Notes: generated by a model not told the origin, from the letters alone. A stretch of 64,000 bases of DNA from Terrimonas sp964445775 (GCA_964445775.1 CAYUMH010000001.1:1-64000); one strand, 5' to 3'; counted from the stretch's first letter, positions 53,094-62,041 are shown. Made by a program: numbers and translations.

Positions 53094-53777
53094 CTAAAAG
53101 GGCAAACCAAGGCCGGCCTTAATTTTGGCTATCAGCTTTTCTGCGTTGGCCCCGTTTTCAAGGTGGCTGTATAACCCCTCCTCAAAAGCAGGATGGTCCA
53201 GTAATGGAAATAGTTCCTGCATAAGATATTGCCTTACAGAATTGGGGCCGCTTAACAGTTGATCATCAAAATTCTTGCAATGCTCAAAAATATATACCAG
53301 GTCTTCAAAGTCGCGGCTTGTTCGTAAATCGCCGCCCCTTGATTTATGTGCCTCCCATTTAGAAGCCAGAAAATATGGCAAAGAAAAAATAAGGATTACC
53401 GTTTCGTCATCCAGTGTATAGGGCACTGCATTATTAAACCCTTCGGCATACCACTTGTTACTAAACCCCAGGACCGTTGAGTCTGTTGGCATTATATCAA
53501 CAATGATACCGTTGATCGTATACCGGCAGATTACACCCGAAGAAACGTCATTCATAAACCCCAGGCTTCTGAGCCTTTCTTCCATTTGAGTATGATCGGC
53601 ATATGTTGCCAACTCTACTACTATATCCACATCGTCGGTAGGCCTGATACCGGCAGCTAATGCTTTTTGTGTGGCATATAGCGAAACAGTAGCACCGCCA
53701 ACAAACACATATGCATGATTAAGATGCTTCAAACATTGAGCGACTGCTTTTATTCTTATAATATTTTCATGCATCAT
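53094..53777 (-). CDS. Nucleotidyltransferase (AbiEii-like toxin candidate)
   Basis: A 227-residue MNT/AbiEii-type nucleotidyltransferase. YVFVGGATVSLYATQKALAA then GIRPTDDVDIVVE forms the active site: G27-G28 and the acidic residues Asp49 and Asp51. A helical C-terminal half follows (YFLASKWEAHKSRGGDLRTS). These proteins modify tRNA or protein targets in type IV toxin-antitoxin or phage-defence pairs. It overlaps the 3' end of the upstream HTH gene by 11 bp, supporting a coupled pair. The target is unknown. Confidence 0.8.
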   Translation of the reverse strand: MMHENIIRIKAVAQCLKHLNHAYVFVGGATVSLYATQKALAAGIRPTDDVDIVVELATYADHTQMEERLRSLGFMNDVSSGVICRYTINGIIVDIMPTDSTVLGFSNKWYAEGFNNAVPYTLDDETVILIFSLPYFLASKWEAHKSRGGDLRTSRDFEDLVYIFEHCKNFDDQLLSGPNSVRQYLMQELFPLLDHPAFEEGLYSHLENGANAEKLIAKIKAGLGLPF

Positions 53778-54297
53778 GAATATTGAATTTTTCTTTCAAC
53801 AAGCTGAGCGCTATTTCTTTTTCCCTTACTTTTCCCATACGCATCACATCAACCAGCGACAATAAGTGATATAGTGTTTCATCTTTCATGGCGGCCTTAA
53901 CCGCATTGGGATACAGGGGGCTTATTGTTTCCCCCCTGGCTTCTCCTTCTGTATACGGCCATATTACGATCTCATTTAACTGGTTGGTCATCAGGTAGGG
54001 CGAAATTGCGGGAGAAGAGAAGGCGGTTGGTACACCAACGGCTAATGGACCGCGGATAGCAGGAAACACCCGGGGTAGCCCATATTGAATAAACTCCAGG
54101 AAAGTTTTTCTCATAACCTTCCTTTTCGAGGCGTCCAGTAACCCGGCCTGGGCCGATCGCTGTAAAGAATAACTCACCTCTGCCGGGCTTAAAACCAAGT
54201 CCTGCGCAATATCCTTACTCATCCACCCGGGATCAGAAATAATTATTTTCAACAATACCGCTATATCCTGCGGACGCATGCCATTATGCTGATTCAT
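53767..54297 (-). CDS. Winged-helix/HTH protein, antitoxin candidate
   Basis: A 176-residue protein. Residues about 10-60 form a MarR- or AbiEi-like winged helix (LKIIISDPGWMSKDIAQDLV then LSPAEVSYSLQRSAQAGLL). The rest has FLEFIQYGLPRVFPAIRGPL and other uncharacterised blocks. It is translationally coupled to the nucleotidyltransferase gene, with an 11-bp overlap. A perfect 24-bp palindrome lies 27 bp upstream of its start and probably is its autoregulatory operator. It is likely the antitoxin. Confidence 0.72.
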   Translation of the reverse strand: MNQHNGMRPQDIAVLLKIIISDPGWMSKDIAQDLVLSPAEVSYSLQRSAQAGLLDASKRKVMRKTFLEFIQYGLPRVFPAIRGPLAVGVPTAFSSPAISPYLMTNQLNEIVIWPYTEGEARGETISPLYPNAVKAAMKDETLYHLLSLVDVMRMGKVREKEIALSLLKEKFNIHDA

Positions 54298-54323
54298 AAG
54301 TATAAAGATACAAATAATTCACG

Positions 54324-54347
54324 ATTCACAATTCATGAATTGTGAAT
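54324..54347. promoter_or_regulatory. Perfect 24-bp palindromic operator candidate
   Basis: ATTCACAATTCA (54324-54335) is followed directly by its reverse complement TGAATTGTGAAT (54336-54347). An extra half site ATTCACG precedes it. It lies 27 bp upstream of the HTH/nucleotidyltransferase pair. Confidence 0.6.
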
Positions 54348-54460
54348 TATGAAATGCTGCTCAATAAAATTATATGTAAACAATTGATAATCATTTAAAA
54401 ATAAAATATTTTGTCATAATTAATTATGCTGTATAGGTTCAAAAGGGCTATAGCGGAACA

Positions 54461-54492
54461 AAAAAAGCAATGGCTGTAGGCCATTGCTTTTT
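54461..54492 (-). terminator. Terminator of the BtrH-domain gene
   Basis: AAAAAAGCAATGG and CCATTGCTTTTT pair around CTGTAGG, with a T tract on the minus strand. Confidence 0.8.
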
Positions 54493-54516
54493 CCATAATA
54501 GCAATAGGTCAACATA

Positions 54517-55536
54517 TTATAACCGTTTAGATACGGCTTTCAATTCGGTAAAAGCTTTCTTCTCCAAACCTGCAATCTCTATCAGCATATCACCCATTAC
54601 ATCGTAATCGGCCTGCGACTGTAAACGCCCTTTATAAATACCGGCCGCCTGTATAGCGGCATCACGCCAGCGGTCGCCAGCTTTGGTAAACTGCTGCGAC
54701 AGGTCCAATAATTCATCTACCGGGTGGTAAGCATGCGATTGCTGTAAAAAAGCGCCATAAATAAAACGGAAGCCTCCGCCACCGGTCCCAATCTCTTCCT
54801 GCATACGCACCAGCTGCGCCAGGTAACTGCGGGCTTTGGCATCGCCCAGTTTATCCTTCCAGGTCTTTATTTTTTTACCGGTATGTTGTATACCGCTTAC
54901 GCCGGCAAAAAAGCCGGGAATATTCAACATATCTCTTACGTTACGCTTAATACCTTTTACAATAGCCTGTTTAATTTGTTCATCGGTTACAGGGTGTGTA
55001 ATGGTGCCGGGGTAATACAACTGTCCGCGTGGTGCCAATGGGCCTTTTGCAAAACGAACTCTTTCCAGTTCATAACTGCTTAAAGTATGTAAGCCTTCCA
55101 TCACCGGGTCGCTTATCAGGTAATTATCACCCTCCTTACCAATAACAATCAGGTTATGGGCATTAAAATGAAAACGGTATTCCTTGGGAAAATAGGTAAG
55201 GTAATACACCCCTACCTGGCAGGCGGCGGGTAAACCCTGCTGCAGCCTTTCGTCCAGGGCCTGCTGTGCTTTCTCTTTCGATAAAAACTTTTTACGCACT
55301 ACCGGCACTCCTAATGACTGGCAGGTTCGCTGAAAAATTTTACCGGGCATGGTCCGGAACGATATCAGCGGGGCGTTATTTACTTTTACAACACTCAGTA
55401 TAATATAAAATAAACCCGAGCCAATACCAAATGCCAGGGGCTCGGTCATTTGCTGTACACCGGCGTGTTTTAACAGGCTAACACTTACGCCGTTCTCACA
55501 ATGCGCCGTTTGTATATGTTCAAAATCTAATTTCAT
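54517..55536 (-). CDS. BtrH_N-domain protein with DUF4872
   Basis: A 339-residue protein. The opening HIQTAHCENGVSVSLLKHAG has a conserved Cys13 in the HCENG motif, and HFNAHNLIVIGKEGDNYLIS is a candidate His site; the pattern is that of the BtrH N-terminal papain-like acyltransferase fold known from butirosin synthesis. The C-terminal DUF4872-like part is helical (WRDAAIQAAGIYKGRLQS). The start at 55536 is preferred to an upstream codon at 55572. The role in this organism is not known; it may transfer or cleave a thioester-linked or amide-linked substrate. It forms an operon with the next gene. Confidence 0.8.
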   Translation of the reverse strand: MKLDFEHIQTAHCENGVSVSLLKHAGVQQMTEPLAFGIGSGLFYIILSVVKVNNAPLISFRTMPGKIFQRTCQSLGVPVVRKKFLSKEKAQQALDERLQQGLPAACQVGVYYLTYFPKEYRFHFNAHNLIVIGKEGDNYLISDPVMEGLHTLSSYELERVRFAKGPLAPRGQLYYPGTITHPVTDEQIKQAIVKGIKRNVRDMLNIPGFFAGVSGIQHTGKKIKTWKDKLGDAKARSYLAQLVRMQEEIGTGGGGFRFIYGAFLQQSHAYHPVDELLDLSQQFTKAGDRWRDAAIQAAGIYKGRLQSQADYDVMGDMLIEIAGLEKKAFTELKAVSKRL

Positions 55537-55595
55537 GTAAATAGGTAATGTGGATAAGGCAATAATAAACAACCGTGGTTGTTAATGCAGTTATA

Positions 55596-55991
55596 TTAAA
55601 ATGGCTTTTTTAATTCGTCAACGCTTATATCAAATACTTCGGCATATTTTTTCAAGCGCTGCTCGCTTAGCTTTTGAAAAGGTCCGTATTTTAAATGGCG
55701 CTTAATGGTGATACCCCAGAAGCCGGTATAGGCAGATAAAATTTTAATATCCATCAGTTTCTTTTCCATGAAATATAAAAGCGGGCTGGCTTCTTTGCGT
55801 TCCACCTTTTGGCGGGCATCGGCCACCCGTTTTTCAATATCCTGCCAGGCATGGTCCAGGGCCTCGGCTTTAACCGACCAACCCGTGCTCAGGTCAGTGG
55901 TATAATTACCGGCCTCATCAACGGCATAAGCCACTTCTTTCGTCACATTATTCAATGCGCTGGGGTCCTGTGGTATTTCCTGCTTTTTCAT
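55596..55991 (-). CDS. HTH-like small protein upstream of BtrH-domain gene
   Basis: A 131-residue protein. The C-terminal part (about 78-130; YTGFWGITIKRHLKYGPFQK then LSEQRLKKYAEVFDISVDEL) has the shape of an XRE-type helix-turn-helix (a helix, turn and a closing ISVDEL helix). The N-terminal 75 residues are charged. Its stop is 59 bp upstream of the BtrH-domain start. No exact family recognised. It could regulate the pair or be a structural partner. Confidence 0.6.
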   Translation of the reverse strand: MKKQEIPQDPSALNNVTKEVAYAVDEAGNYTTDLSTGWSVKAEALDHAWQDIEKRVADARQKVERKEASPLLYFMEKKLMDIKILSAYTGFWGITIKRHLKYGPFQKLSEQRLKKYAEVFDISVDELKKPF

Positions 55992-56025
55992 GTTCCGGCA
56001 AAGTTATACCAAATTAAAATAGTAA

Positions 56026-56165
56026 GTATTTTTTGGGGCTGTCGGCTGCATCGCACCCATCAGCGGCAGTACCGGCTGTTACGGGGTGCCGTGCTTCGCT
56101 GGCGCTGCGCACCGGCTCCCCCTGGTCGCCGCCCTGCACATCCGGCAGCCCGGCAGCTTTATAAC
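56026..56165. repeat. GC-rich intergenic element
   Basis: In an AT-rich gap. It begins TTTTTTGGGGCTGTCGGCTG and then runs through alternating GC-rich inverted segments (CGGCTGTTACGGGGTGCCG; GCGCTGCGCACCGGC; GCCGCCCTGCAC; CCGGCAGCCCGGCAGC). Its opening matches the element at 31.09 kb (minus strand) with a single difference. It has no open reading frame of interest. It may be a dispersed REP-like element. Confidence 0.45.
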
Positions 56166-56374
56166 ATTATTCAACATTGGGGTTGTACCACTGAGTAGCC
56201 CGGCCGTTTTCACAGGGACGCACAGCGTAGTGGCGCACGGTCCCGGTGTAACTCCATGAACCTACTCCTTTACCTCTGTGATTTAAAAACTGCTACAATA
56301 TATAAAATGCCCCATAGTTAAAACGGGTTAAAATCCGGCTCTAATAAGTCAGCCATCCATCTTATCTTAGTAAT

Positions 56375-56797
56375 ATGAAACAACTACTACTTATCTCCGC
56401 CATATTATTGAGCATTACAGCAACTGCCCAAAACAACGATGAACAAACCATCCGCAATATTCTTAAACGCCAGAATGCCGATTGGAATGCCGGCAATATT
56501 GATGCGTTTATGAAAGGTTACTGGGAAAGCGATTCCCTGATGTTCATTGGTAAAAGCGGCATCACCTATGGCTGGCAAAATACCCTGAACAATTATAAAA
56601 AAAACTATCCCGATACCGCCACTATGGGTAAACTGCATTTTGATATCCTATCGGTAAAACGCTTATCCGTGCTTTATTTCTCAGTTGTGGGTAAATGGCA
56701 TTTAACCCGCAGTGTTGGCGATGTTCAGGGACATTTTACCCTCCTGTTTAAAAAAGTAAATAAACAATGGGTTATTGTTAGCGACCATAGCAGCTAG
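56375..56797 (+). CDS. Secreted SnoaL-like/DUF4440 protein
   Basis: A 140-residue protein with signal peptide (LLSITATA, then QNN). The mature part is an NTF2-like fold: EQTIRNILKRQNADWNAGNI then DAFMKGYWESDSLMFIGKSG and GHFTLLFKKVNKQWVIVSDH. This is the DUF4440 pattern. Members bind small ligands or act as hydrolases, but no catalytic assignment is possible. Periplasmic. The gene stands alone. Confidence 0.85.
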   Translation: MKQLLLISAILLSITATAQNNDEQTIRNILKRQNADWNAGNIDAFMKGYWESDSLMFIGKSGITYGWQNTLNNYKKNYPDTATMGKLHFDILSVKRLSVLYFSVVGKWHLTRSVGDVQGHFTLLFKKVNKQWVIVSDHSS

Positions 56798-57002
56798 GAC
56801 AATTTGAAAGTTAGTTAATTTGGAAATTTGGTAATTGAATACTGGTATAAGGGGAAAAATTGATAATAGTATTGGTGCTGCAGGAGGGTGCCACAGATAA
56901 TATTACTGAAAGCGACTACAAAAAATATACGTTGTATTAAGTATATAGTATTTAGACAGGCAGCGTATCTATATACTAATATCTCAATACTAAAATCCAA
57001 AC

Positions 57003-58574
57003 CTACTCCTTCCCCGGTCCATACAAACTCATACCGGCTCTTGTACCGTTATGTACCGCCTTGTCAACGGTTAACTGTCCGTTTACCAATACATACCTGA
57101 ACCCAATGGAGTAGGCATGTGGTTTGGTAAAGGTGGATACATCGCTTACCTCATTGGCATCAAACACAACAATATCGGCGGCCATACCTTCTTTTAATAA
57201 ACCCCGGTTATGCAACATAAACTTCTGTGCAGGCAGGCTTGTCATACGACGGATGGCTTCTTCCAGCGTTATCACTTTTAAATCGCGGACATAATTACCC
57301 AATACCCGGGCGTTAGTACCATAACCACGGGGGTGGGGCATGCCGGCATTAAAAATGCGGATAGAAGCATCACTGGCAAACATATTATAAGGGTACTGCA
57401 TAATGTACTGAACATCTTTTTCGCTCATACCATGAAACACGGCACTGGCGCCCCCGTTTGTCATAATATCCATCACGGTTTCCGCTTCTGCTTTGGCATT
57501 GTGTTTACGCCCCAGCATCAGGTTAATGGCTTCAATACTTTTACCGTTATAGCTGGTATCGGCTGCATGATAAGCCACTACCGCATAACTCAGGTGTTTT
57601 AACTTCCGTTTTTTTAACCTGGCCAGTATATGTGCCGTTACCTGCTTGCGTATATCTGCCCGTTGCAGGCGGGCTTTAATACTGTCCTGTCCATCTGCTA
57701 AAACAGCATCGGGTAACAAGGTGCTGATGCCGGTGCTGCTGGCGGTATAGGGGTATTGATCTATGGTTACTTCAATGCCCTCTTTACGGGCTGCTTCCAC
57801 CATGGCCACCGTTTCTTTACTGCGTCCCCAGTTATGCTGGCCACTCACTTTAAAGTGTGATATCTGTACGGGTAACCCGGCTTCTCTTCCAATCTTGATC
57901 GCCTCGTTAATGGCCTGTACCACACTATCCCCTTCATCCCGCATATGGCTGGCATATAAGCCTCCGTAACGGGCTGCAACCCTGGCCAGCGAAACAATCT
58001 CCGGGGTTTTGGTATAAGTGCCGGGTATATAAATTAAACCGGTAGAAAGGCCCACGGCGCCTTCCTGCATGGCTTTTGCCACCAACTGTTCCATCTGTTG
58101 CAGTTCAGCAGCAGTTGCATCACGGTTGGCACGGCCCATTACGGCTTTGCGTACATCATTATGTCCAACAAGGGTGGCTACGTTTACCGATAAACGGAGG
58201 GAATCAATCCAGCGTAGATATTTACCCACACCTACATTAGACGCCCCGCAATTGCCGGCAACTACCGTGGTAACGCCATCATAAATAAAACTTTTTGCCT
58301 GCGGGTCCTGGCTTTCATCGCCCTCAATATGGGTATGTACATCAATAAACCCCGGTGCAATAGTTAAGCCTTTTGCATCTATAACGGTGGTGGCGGTGGC
58401 GTTGTTTATACGGCCCAGTTTTACAATCTTACCATCCTTAACTGCAATATCACCATAGTACCAGTTATTACCGCTGCCATCAATTATGCGGCCATGTTGT
58501 ATCAACACATCATAATGTTGCTGGGCCTGTAAAATTGATGAAAGCAATAATAAAACAACAGGAAATAAACGCAT
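57003..58574 (-). CDS. Secreted D-aminoacylase / N-acyl-D-amino-acid deacylase
   Basis: A 523-residue amidohydrolase with signal peptide (ILQA, then QQH). The metal site His80-x-His82 is in APGFIDVHTHIEGDE; VVAGNCGASNVGVG has the conserved Cys ligand, ASHMRDEGDSV the following His and FASDASIRIFN a conserved Asp. VEVTIDQYPY and a closing SVGFR-like strand complete the barrel. Members remove acyl groups from N-acyl-D-amino acids. The protein is periplasmic or secreted. It diverges from yjjG. Confidence 0.9.
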   Translation of the reverse strand: MRLFPVVLLLLSSILQAQQHYDVLIQHGRIIDGSGNNWYYGDIAVKDGKIVKLGRINNATATTVIDAKGLTIAPGFIDVHTHIEGDESQDPQAKSFIYDGVTTVVAGNCGASNVGVGKYLRWIDSLRLSVNVATLVGHNDVRKAVMGRANRDATAAELQQMEQLVAKAMQEGAVGLSTGLIYIPGTYTKTPEIVSLARVAARYGGLYASHMRDEGDSVVQAINEAIKIGREAGLPVQISHFKVSGQHNWGRSKETVAMVEAARKEGIEVTIDQYPYTASSTGISTLLPDAVLADGQDSIKARLQRADIRKQVTAHILARLKKRKLKHLSYAVVAYHAADTSYNGKSIEAINLMLGRKHNAKAEAETVMDIMTNGGASAVFHGMSEKDVQYIMQYPYNMFASDASIRIFNAGMPHPRGYGTNARVLGNYVRDLKVITLEEAIRRMTSLPAQKFMLHNRGLLKEGMAADIVVFDANEVSDVSTFTKPHAYSIGFRYVLVNGQLTVDKAVHNGTRAGMSLYGPGKE

Positions 58575-58661
58575 AGCAGTAATGTTGTAAATATGATAAA
58601 ACGAAGTATGTAATATTAACCGAAAATATATTTTTAAACAAGTTTAATTTAGCAATAACAG

Positions 58662-58699
58662 TTTGTTGGCAAAACCCTGCAACGAAGCATTTATCTTTG
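58662..58699 (+). promoter_or_regulatory. Promoter of yjjG
   Basis: TTTGTTG (58662-58668) and TATCTTTG (58692-58699) are the -33 and -7 elements with a 23-bp spacer. The ATG at 58705 lies only 5 bp past the -7 box, which predicts a leaderless or nearly leaderless mRNA. Confidence 0.55.
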
Positions 58700-58704
58700 T
58701 AGCT

Positions 58705-59406
58705 ATGCCAAGTACATACAAGCATTTATTTTTCGACCTCGATCATACGCTGTGGGACTTTGATGCCAATGCCCGTGAAACCCTGACCGGCTTATACAGC
58801 GACCTGCAACTGGAAAAAAGAGGCGTACACGACTTTGACCTGTTTTATAAAAACTACCTGGTACATAACGATAAACTGTGGGAGCGCTACCGCAAAGGCT
58901 TTATTAAACAAAATGAATTAAGGGTAAAGCGCATGTGGTTATCACTGCTCGATTTTAAGATTGCAGATGAAGCCCTGGCTAAACAAATGAGCGAGGAGTT
59001 CCTGGAACTATTGCCTACCCGTACCATACTATTCCCGCATGCTATAGAACTGCTTCAATACCTGCAGGGTAAAAACTACCAGCTGCACCTCATTACCAAC
59101 GGCTTTGAAACCGTGCAGCACAGCAAGCTAAAACACTCAGGCCTGGCGCCGTTCTTTAAAGAGGTGATCACCTCCGAAGGTTCCAACAGTTTAAAACCTG
59201 AAAAGGAAATATTTGAGTACGCATTTAAACGGGCCAATGCGGTACCCGATAGCAGTATCATGATCGGCGATACGGTTGAAGTGGATATACTGGGGGCTAA
59301 AAATGCAGGCATAGACCAGGTATATGTTAACCATGTAGGTAATACTGAACAGGTAAACAGCACTTATACGGTTACCTCGCTGAAGCAGTTGTTCGATATT
59401 TTTTAA
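58705..59406 (+). CDS. yjjG: Noncanonical pyrimidine nucleotidase, YjjG family
   Basis: A 233-residue HAD hydrolase. HAD motif I DLDHT has Asp11 and Asp13 (FFDLDHTLWDFDANARETL), motif II is LITNGFE, motif III lysine is in NSLKPEKEIFEYA and motif IV is IMIGDTVEVDILGAKNAG. YjjG relatives dephosphorylate noncanonical pyrimidine nucleotides such as 5-fluoro-dUMP. The start at 58705 is chosen because the upstream open frame includes the promoter box. The TraB-like gene starts 8 bp after the stop, so they form an operon. Confidence 0.9.
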   Translation: MPSTYKHLFFDLDHTLWDFDANARETLTGLYSDLQLEKRGVHDFDLFYKNYLVHNDKLWERYRKGFIKQNELRVKRMWLSLLDFKIADEALAKQMSEEFLELLPTRTILFPHAIELLQYLQGKNYQLHLITNGFETVQHSKLKHSGLAPFFKEVITSEGSNSLKPEKEIFEYAFKRANAVPDSSIMIGDTVEVDILGAKNAGIDQVYVNHVGNTEQVNSTYTVTSLKQLFDIF

Positions 59407-59414
59407 AACAAGCC

Positions 59415-60230
59415 ATGCCATTAAACGCCGGATACAGGATTTATCTTTTAGTAACTATACTTTCCTGTATGGTTACGGGCCTGCTATCGCAAAACAATAC
59501 CTCCCCGGCCGAAATAATTATCATAGGTACCATACATACGGGCAATAAAAAATTTAACCACAAAACCTTATACAAAACAATCAAGGCCATTGAGCCAGAT
59601 ATGATTTTACGGGAACAGGACAAACCCTATAAACCGGTTTTTGGCTTATCGCTGGTACGCTTTTTTAAAATCGGCAAACCAAGTATAGAACAACTAAGTG
59701 TGCAGAAATATGCCCAAGGGAACAAAAACTGCCGTATAGTACCTTACGATACCCTTATTCCGAACAGGCGGGCACACGTTAAAAAATGGATAGGCATTAA
59801 TAACCGGTTTTTTATACAACTGGATAAAGCGCCTAAGTCAGCAGGTGATAGTATACTGTACAGCGATTTCAGAAAAATGAATAAAGATTACTATGCTGGT
59901 GTTGTCCGTTCCACATTGGCCGAAATAAATCATGCTGCAATAATGGAACGTACCCGGCATCTTTACGAAGTAGAGAAAAAGCAGGTGCTGGCATTGGGTA
60001 AATTATATATAAGTGACACGGCAACCGTGGCCGATTTTGAAAAAACGCTTATATTCTGGGAAAAAAGAAATAACTATATGGCCGAACAGGTTATAAAAAT
60101 AGCCAATGAAAACCCCGGGAAAAAAATACTGGTGCTTTGTGGACTGAACCACAAATATTATTTAACACAACGCCTGGAAGAGGCACAACTTATGGTAACG
60201 GATAGTTATAAAATACTGGCCAGGGAATAA
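59415..60230 (+). CDS. TraB/TIKI-like secreted protein
   Basis: A 271-residue protein. A signal-like hydrophobic N-terminus (YLLVTILSCMVTGLLS) is followed by EIIIIGTIHTGNKKFN with GTIH His41, a core MILREQDKPYKP, and the C-terminal LVLCGLNHKYYLTQRLEEA (second GxxH-like motif). The order of GxxH, Glu/Arg and GxxH is the TraB/TIKI/GumN superfamily pattern of metal-dependent proteases. It appears to be periplasmic. It follows yjjG by 8 bp and may be cotranscribed. Substrate unknown. Confidence 0.65.
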   Translation: MPLNAGYRIYLLVTILSCMVTGLLSQNNTSPAEIIIIGTIHTGNKKFNHKTLYKTIKAIEPDMILREQDKPYKPVFGLSLVRFFKIGKPSIEQLSVQKYAQGNKNCRIVPYDTLIPNRRAHVKKWIGINNRFFIQLDKAPKSAGDSILYSDFRKMNKDYYAGVVRSTLAEINHAAIMERTRHLYEVEKKQVLALGKLYISDTATVADFEKTLIFWEKRNNYMAEQVIKIANENPGKKILVLCGLNHKYYLTQRLEEAQLMVTDSYKILARE

Positions 60231-60322
60231 ACAGAACCGGTTTTAAACAACTGATATTTTAAAACTATTTTATGCGCCATTTGTTTAACCTTTGTAAATA
60301 GCTAAATAAACAATCTCTTCAT

Positions 60323-62041
60323 ATGATAACAGCGGATATACAAAAAATTGAACGTCATTTTTTACCCAAAGATTTCGCCATTACAGACTGGGCCTCCCTG
60401 GAACCCTACTTCAAAAACCTGGAACAAAGGGAAATAAACACGGCTGATGAATTAAATAAATGGCTGCAGGACAGTAGCGAGCTGGAAGCCATCATCAGCG
60501 AAGATGTTTGCTGGCGCCAGATCAAAATGACCTGTGATACAGAAAGTAAAGAGCTGGAAGAAGCCTTTAATTTTTTTATGATGGAGATACAGCCGCATAT
60601 ACAACCTTATGCGGATATATTAAACCGCAAATTAGTAGCACACCCGCTGGTAAACGAACTGGATAAAGACACTTATTTCACTTACCTGCGTAATGTAAAA
60701 AAGAGTATTGACCTGTTTCGCCAGGAGAATGTAGAGATAAATGCCGCTTTGGGTGTAGAAGCCCAGAAATTTGGTGCTATTGCCGGTAAAATGACGGTAA
60801 CCGTAAATGGCCAGGAGTATACCCTGCAGCAGGCGATGAAGTTTTTAGAGGATAGCGACCGTAATGTAAGGGAAGAAGTGTACCGCAAGATAGCAGAAAG
60901 AAGATTACAGGATAAGGAAGCACTGGATGAACTGTTTAATTCCTTATTGCAAAAACGTCACCAGGTGGCTGTAAATGCGGGGTTTGAAAACTACCGCGAT
61001 TTCCGTTTCGCCGAATTAGGCCGTTTCGATTATACGAAAGAAGATTGTTTCTTATTTCATGAAGCCGTAAAGCAACATGTAATGCCCCTGGTGAACCAGA
61101 TATACGAAAACAAAAAACAAAAACTGGGCCTTGATACGCTACGCCCCTGGGACGTAGAAGCCGAGCCTGCCGGTATACAACCTTTACGGCCCTTTACCAG
61201 TGGTGAGGACCTGGTACAAAAAACAATCAATTGTTTTAACCAGCTGCAACCATTCTTTGCCGATTGTATCAGCAAAATGAAAACCATGGGTCACCTTGAC
61301 CTGGAAAGCCGTAAGGGTAAAGCGCCCGGCGGTTATAACTGTCCTTTGGCCGAAAGCGGTGCACCGTTTATCTTCATGAATGCTGCCGGCCAGTTTGATG
61401 ATGTAATTACGATGGTACATGAAGGCGGTCATGCCGTACATTCATTTTTATCACATAACCTGGCGCTGAACGGCTTTAAGGAATACCCTACCGAAATTGC
61501 GGAGGTGGCCAGCATGAGTATGGAACTGTTTACCATGGATCACTGGCAGGTGTTTTTTAAAACCGAAGATGAATTATTACGGGCTAAGGAGCAACAACTG
61601 GAAAGAGTGATCACTATTTTCCCCTGGGTTGCAACTATCGATAAATTCCAGCACTGGATCTACGAAAACCCTAATCATACCACGGAGCAACGCAAAGCAA
61701 AATGGTTTGAAGTTTATACCGAGTTTTTATCACCCGTAATTGACCGCAGCGGCCTGGAGGAGTATATGTATTACCATTGGCAGCGCCAGTTGCACCTGTA
61801 CGAAGTACCTTTTTATTATATCGAATATGGCATTGCGCAACTGGGCGCTATTGGCATGTGGCAGCAGTATAAACAAAACCCGGAAAAAGCAATAACGCAT
61901 TACATACAGGCATTAAGCCTGGGTGGAACCAAACCTTTGCCGCAACTATTTGAAGCAGCGGGACTTAAGTTTGATTTATCACCCAATCATATTGCCGGTT
62001 TAATGCAATTTGTGCAGGCCCAGCTGGATTCGGTAAAATAA
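60323..62041 (+). CDS. pepF: M3-family oligoendopeptidase (PepF type)
   Basis: A 572-residue zinc peptidase. The active site HEGGH is at residues 366-370 (MVHEGGHAVHSFLS), and the downstream Glu is in PTEIAEVASMSMELF. The N-terminal helical region (EAFNFFMMEIQPHIQPYAD, YFTYLRNVKKSIDLFRQENV) is as in oligoendopeptidase F. It lacks a signal peptide and acts on small peptides in the cytoplasm. Length is typical. It ends with a terminator-like CCGTGT/ACACGG hairpin. Confidence 0.93.
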   Translation: MITADIQKIERHFLPKDFAITDWASLEPYFKNLEQREINTADELNKWLQDSSELEAIISEDVCWRQIKMTCDTESKELEEAFNFFMMEIQPHIQPYADILNRKLVAHPLVNELDKDTYFTYLRNVKKSIDLFRQENVEINAALGVEAQKFGAIAGKMTVTVNGQEYTLQQAMKFLEDSDRNVREEVYRKIAERRLQDKEALDELFNSLLQKRHQVAVNAGFENYRDFRFAELGRFDYTKEDCFLFHEAVKQHVMPLVNQIYENKKQKLGLDTLRPWDVEAEPAGIQPLRPFTSGEDLVQKTINCFNQLQPFFADCISKMKTMGHLDLESRKGKAPGGYNCPLAESGAPFIFMNAAGQFDDVITMVHEGGHAVHSFLSHNLALNGFKEYPTEIAEVASMSMELFTMDHWQVFFKTEDELLRAKEQQLERVITIFPWVATIDKFQHWIYENPNHTTEQRKAKWFEVYTEFLSPVIDRSGLEEYMYYHWQRQLHLYEVPFYYIEYGIAQLGAIGMWQQYKQNPEKAITHYIQALSLGGTKPLPQLFEAAGLKFDLSPNHIAGLMQFVQAQLDSVK

